From Clostridium algidicarnis DSM 15099 (GTDB taxonomy: Bacteria > Bacillota > Clostridia > Clostridiales > Clostridiaceae): DNA of 64,000 nucleotides. Made by a program: the position numbers and the translations under genes. The notes under the pieces were generated by a model. It searched no databases, was not told the DNA's origin, and was given only the letters and a program-made list of their open reading frames with translations. Positions 63,722 through 64,000 of the stretch are shown here, in pieces. Each line of letters opens with the position of its first letter. Position 1 is the first letter of the stretch. The stretch lies in NCBI RefSeq assembly GCF_002934235.1, contig NZ_PTIS01000004.1:1-64000 (forward strand), written 5' to 3'.

Positions 63722-64000
63722 TTTTCTTTCGAATTTCAACAATATAATCAGTAATAGTGTTTGGATTGCACTTGTTATGTCTTTTGTTGCAGGAATTGTA
63801 TCTTCATTTAGTCCTTGTGTATTGTCTTCAGTACCTTTAATTGTCGGGTATATGGAAGGTAATAAAGTAAAAGATAAAAAGGTTGCATTTAAGTATTCAC
63901 TAGTATTTAGTTTGGGTATTATATTTACATTCACTTTAATAGGAATTTTATCAGCAGTACTTGGAAGATTCTTCTCTGGAGCCGGAAGGCTCTGGTATAT
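63714..64000 (+). CDS. ccdA: CcdA-family thiol-disulfide transmembrane protein, 3' end outside window
   Basis: ATG 63714 overlaps the stop of the thioredoxin gene by 8 nt, and the frame remains open to the right edge. The N-terminal SFVAGIVSSFSPCVLSSVPL carries the CcdA/DsbD-type Pro-Cys motif in the first membrane helix; a further hydrophobic segment follows. CcdA moves reducing equivalents from cytoplasmic thioredoxin across the membrane to extracytoplasmic thioredoxin-like partners, here the upstream gene product. Only about 95 residues are visible. Confidence 0.87.
   Translation, partial: MNNFLSNFNNIISNSVWIALVMSFVAGIVSSFSPCVLSSVPLIVGYMEGNKVKDKKVAFKYSLVFSLGIIFTFTLIGILSAVLGRFFSGAGRLWY

Overview
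The window is AT-rich, gene-dense DNA from a spore-forming, low-GC Gram-positive, best described as Clostridium sensu lato. The evidence is an alpha/beta-type small acid-soluble spore protein, a BofA homologue, a Csp-protease/SleC cortex-lysis locus, T-box and L-box leaders, strong AGGAGG-type ribosome binding sites, and a CcpA-type regulator. Most genes look like ordinary chromosomal backbone. No rRNA, tRNA, CRISPR array or intact insertion sequence was recognised.

Layout. 1-9.1 kb: a SPOCS/DUF3794 protein cut by the left edge, a papain-fold NlpC/P60-like protein, a 54-residue zinc-ribbon protein, a MORN-repeat protein, a ZIP metal transporter, an rRNA methyltransferase, an adenosine deaminase under an adenine riboswitch, a DbpA-type DEAD-box helicase and an RDD membrane protein. 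9.2-17.4 kb: a cystine transporter, a C_GCAxxG_C_C protein paired with a GltS-family symporter, small enzymes, an L-box-controlled NhaC-family (probable lysine) transporter and bofA. 17.4-31.2 kb: T-box-controlled proS, gapN, an orphan histidine kinase, a lipoprotein/two-component operon, an SASP, an esterase, an HD-GYP protein and a long glutamine synthetase. 31.4-39.3 kb: murI, a ppiB/DUF3783/XRE operon, then a two-domain subtilisin (CspBA-like) followed by sleC, the machinery that degrades spore cortex at germination. 39.4-53 kb: an H-NOX chemoreceptor, radical SAM enzymes, a YkvI transporter, a lipoprotein, a UgpC-type ATPase/PucR/ComB operon, an ABC-F ATPase and small proteins.

53.0-58.4 kb is the accessory-looking part. 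It holds a decayed transposase-like fragment, a TcdR/BotR/UviA-class sigma factor, a 751-residue leaderless cell-wall hydrolase, a four-helix membrane protein and a small membrane protein interrupted by an in-frame TGA. Both the sigma factor gene and the hydrolase gene have a TTTACA / CTCTTT promoter of the kind used by that sigma class. This predicts a self-activating sigma factor that switches on a lysin or bacteriocin-like product.

Three copies of a roughly 150-nt structured repeat lie in the window (8917-9067 minus; 57859-58008 and 58244-58393 plus). The third sits inside the ileS T-box leader, between the specifier domain and the antiterminator. The window ends with ileS, ccpA and a thioredoxin/CcdA redox pair cut by the right edge.
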